Positions 6,644 through 7,735 of a stretch of DNA of 7,735 bases are shown one piece after another. Within the stretch, counting starts at the first letter, position 1, and each line of letters starts with the position of its first letter. This DNA comes from an uncultured Eubacteriales bacterium (GTDB lineage: Bacteria > Bacillota > Clostridia > Oscillospirales > Acutalibacteraceae), in NCBI GenBank assembly GCA_900321905.1, contig ONXZ01000069.1, positions 1 through 7,735 on the forward strand. Direction: 5' to 3'. Below the pieces are notes generated by a model, which saw only the letters and a list, made by a program, of their open reading frames with translations, made no database searches and had not been told where the DNA came from. The position numbers were made by a program, and so were the translations under genes.

Positions 6644-7735
6644 ACTATAAGTTCGTTCAGCGCTCTCTCTGCAAGCGCTTTATATCTTTCTTTTTTATCT
6701 CTGATTTTTGGCTCAATCGGCGGAAGTATACCGAAATTAGCGCCCATAGGCTGAAAGTTGGTAACGCTCTCATCGCTGATATAGTGCGACAGCGCGCCAA
6801 TCATAGTGCGCTCGTCGAGCAGCACTGTATCCTTGCCCTCGGCACGCCTGACAGCATTTATGCCAGCCATAATGCCTGAGGCTGCAGATTCCATATACCC
6901 CTCAACGCCTGTAATCTGACCTGCAAAAAAGATGTTTGGATTATCTTTCAGCGAGTAGTCGCCGCACAGCACGCGAGGTGAATCAATAAACGAGTTGCGG
7001 TGCATAACGCCGTAGCGCACAAACTCCGCATTTTCAAGTCCGGGAATCATACTGAACACACGTTTTTGTTCGCCGAATTTCAGGTTTGTCTGGAAGCCGA
7101 CAAGGTTGTACATTGTGCCTTTGTCGTTCTCACGTCGAAGTTGAACGCACGCCCACGGTCTGTGACCCGTTGCAGGGTCGATAAGTCCGACAGGCTTCAT
7201 AGGTCCGAATCGAGGTGCGTCAAGTCCGCGCTTTGCGAGTTTTTCAATAGGCATACAGCCTTCGTAAACATCAAAGTCATGCACAACTGCGCCCTCGGCG
7301 TGGATAAGTTCTTCAATAAACGCTTCGTACTGCGCTTTGTTAAACGGGCAGTTAAGGTAATCGCTCTCACCGCCGCGCTCGTAACGTGAAGCGCCAAACG
7401 CCTTGGACATATCAATGCTGTCCGCCATAACAATCGGCGCCGCTGCATCGTAAAACGACAGCATATTCGGGCATAGTTTTTCAATCTCTGCCGACAGCGT
7501 GCCGTCAGTCAGCGGACCTGTTGCGATAATCAGAATTTCGTCATCATCGGGGGCAATCCTACCAACAACACGATGTTCAACCGTGATGTTTGGGTGCGAC
7601 AGTATTTTGTCAGTAACTGTGCGTGAAAATATATCGCGGTCAACTGCAAGCGCACCGCCTGCAGGTACAGCACATCCGCGCGCCACACCGACAGTCAGCG
7701 AGCCGAGCCGCGCCATCTCCTCTTTAAGGAGTCCG
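6640..7735 (-). CDS. trmFO: Folate-dependent tRNA (uracil-54-C5)-methyltransferase TrmFO, partial (N-terminus beyond window)
   Basis: TrmFO uses methylenetetrahydrofolate and reduced FAD to make m5U54 in the T loop of tRNAs, and is the usual enzyme for this in Firmicutes. The frame stays open to the window edge. In-frame residues GLLKEE precede the Met at 7714-7716, matching the conserved GLLKEEM segment of the family, so that Met is internal and the gene runs out of the window. About 364 codons are present; roughly 70 N-terminal residues, including the FAD-binding glycine motif, are missing. Visible marks are VPAGGALAVDRD, FYDAAAPIV, and EGCMPIE with the Cys at 7255-7257 that aligns with a catalytic Cys of B. 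subtilis TrmFO. Further marks are RFGPMKPVGL, GVEGYMESAASG and NFGILPP near the C-terminus. Its close paralogue GidA/MnmG is much longer and lacks this C-terminus. It overlaps plsX by ATGA. Confidence 0.97.
   Translation of the reverse strand, partial: GLLKEEMARLGSLTVGVARGCAVPAGGALAVDRDIFSRTVTDKILSHPNITVEHRVVGRIAPDDDEILIIATGPLTDGTLSAEIEKLCPNMLSFYDAAAPIVMADSIDMSKAFGASRYERGGESDYLNCPFNKAQYEAFIEELIHAEGAVVHDFDVYEGCMPIEKLAKRGLDAPRFGPMKPVGLIDPATGHRPWACVQLRRENDKGTMYNLVGFQTNLKFGEQKRVFSMIPGLENAEFVRYGVMHRNSFIDSPRVLCGDYSLKDNPNIFFAGQITGVEGYMESAASGIMAGINAVRRAEGKDTVLLDERTMIGALSHYISDESVTNFQPMGANFGILPPIEPKIRDKKERYKALAERALNELIV

Noticed and set aside
6279..6650. 123-residue plus-strand reading frame opposite plsX
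   Set aside because: It is fully antisense to the plsX N-terminal half, and its composition reflects the complementary strand; no family is recognisable.

Overview
This window is a stretch of bacterial chromosome in which every gene reads on the minus strand, so gene order runs from high to low coordinates: trmFO (N-terminus cut by the window edge), plsX, rnc, an Elp3-like radical SAM gene, smc, a 144-base gap holding an inverted-repeat element, and ftsY (C-terminus cut by the window edge). The rnc-smc-ftsY core is a classic Firmicutes arrangement. The protein sequences, the folate-type TrmFO, and the radical SAM gene between rnc and smc point to a Clostridia member, probably a gut Oscillospirales/Ruminococcaceae-like organism. 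The order-level placement is inference from general resemblance, not from a search.

Region by region: 6640-7735 is TrmFO (tRNA m5U54 methylation). 5654-6643 is PlsX (start of phospholipid synthesis). 4980-5657 is RNase III. 4006-4983 is a radical SAM enzyme of unknown substrate. 725-4003 is the SMC chromosome-organising ATPase. 581-724 is the only non-coding stretch, and almost all of it is a repeat element with heptamer-based inverted arms and three small internal hairpins. 1-580 is the N-terminal two thirds or so of the SRP receptor FtsY.

The first four genes are joined by three consecutive ATGA stop/start overlaps, and smc follows the radical SAM gene after 2 bases, so five genes look like one translationally coupled operon. 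ftsY has its own strong ribosome binding site beyond the repeat. The set combines tRNA modification, RNA processing, membrane lipid synthesis, protein targeting and chromosome organisation, a growth-linked housekeeping cluster.

No defence system, phage, CRISPR array, tRNA or rRNA is visible. The points worth a second look are the repeat element; the way the smc reading frame ends at its edge with an apparently clipped C-terminus; an SMC N-terminal coiled-coil arm that looks about 80 residues short while the C-terminal arm is of normal length; and the uncharacterised radical SAM gene locked between rnc and smc.
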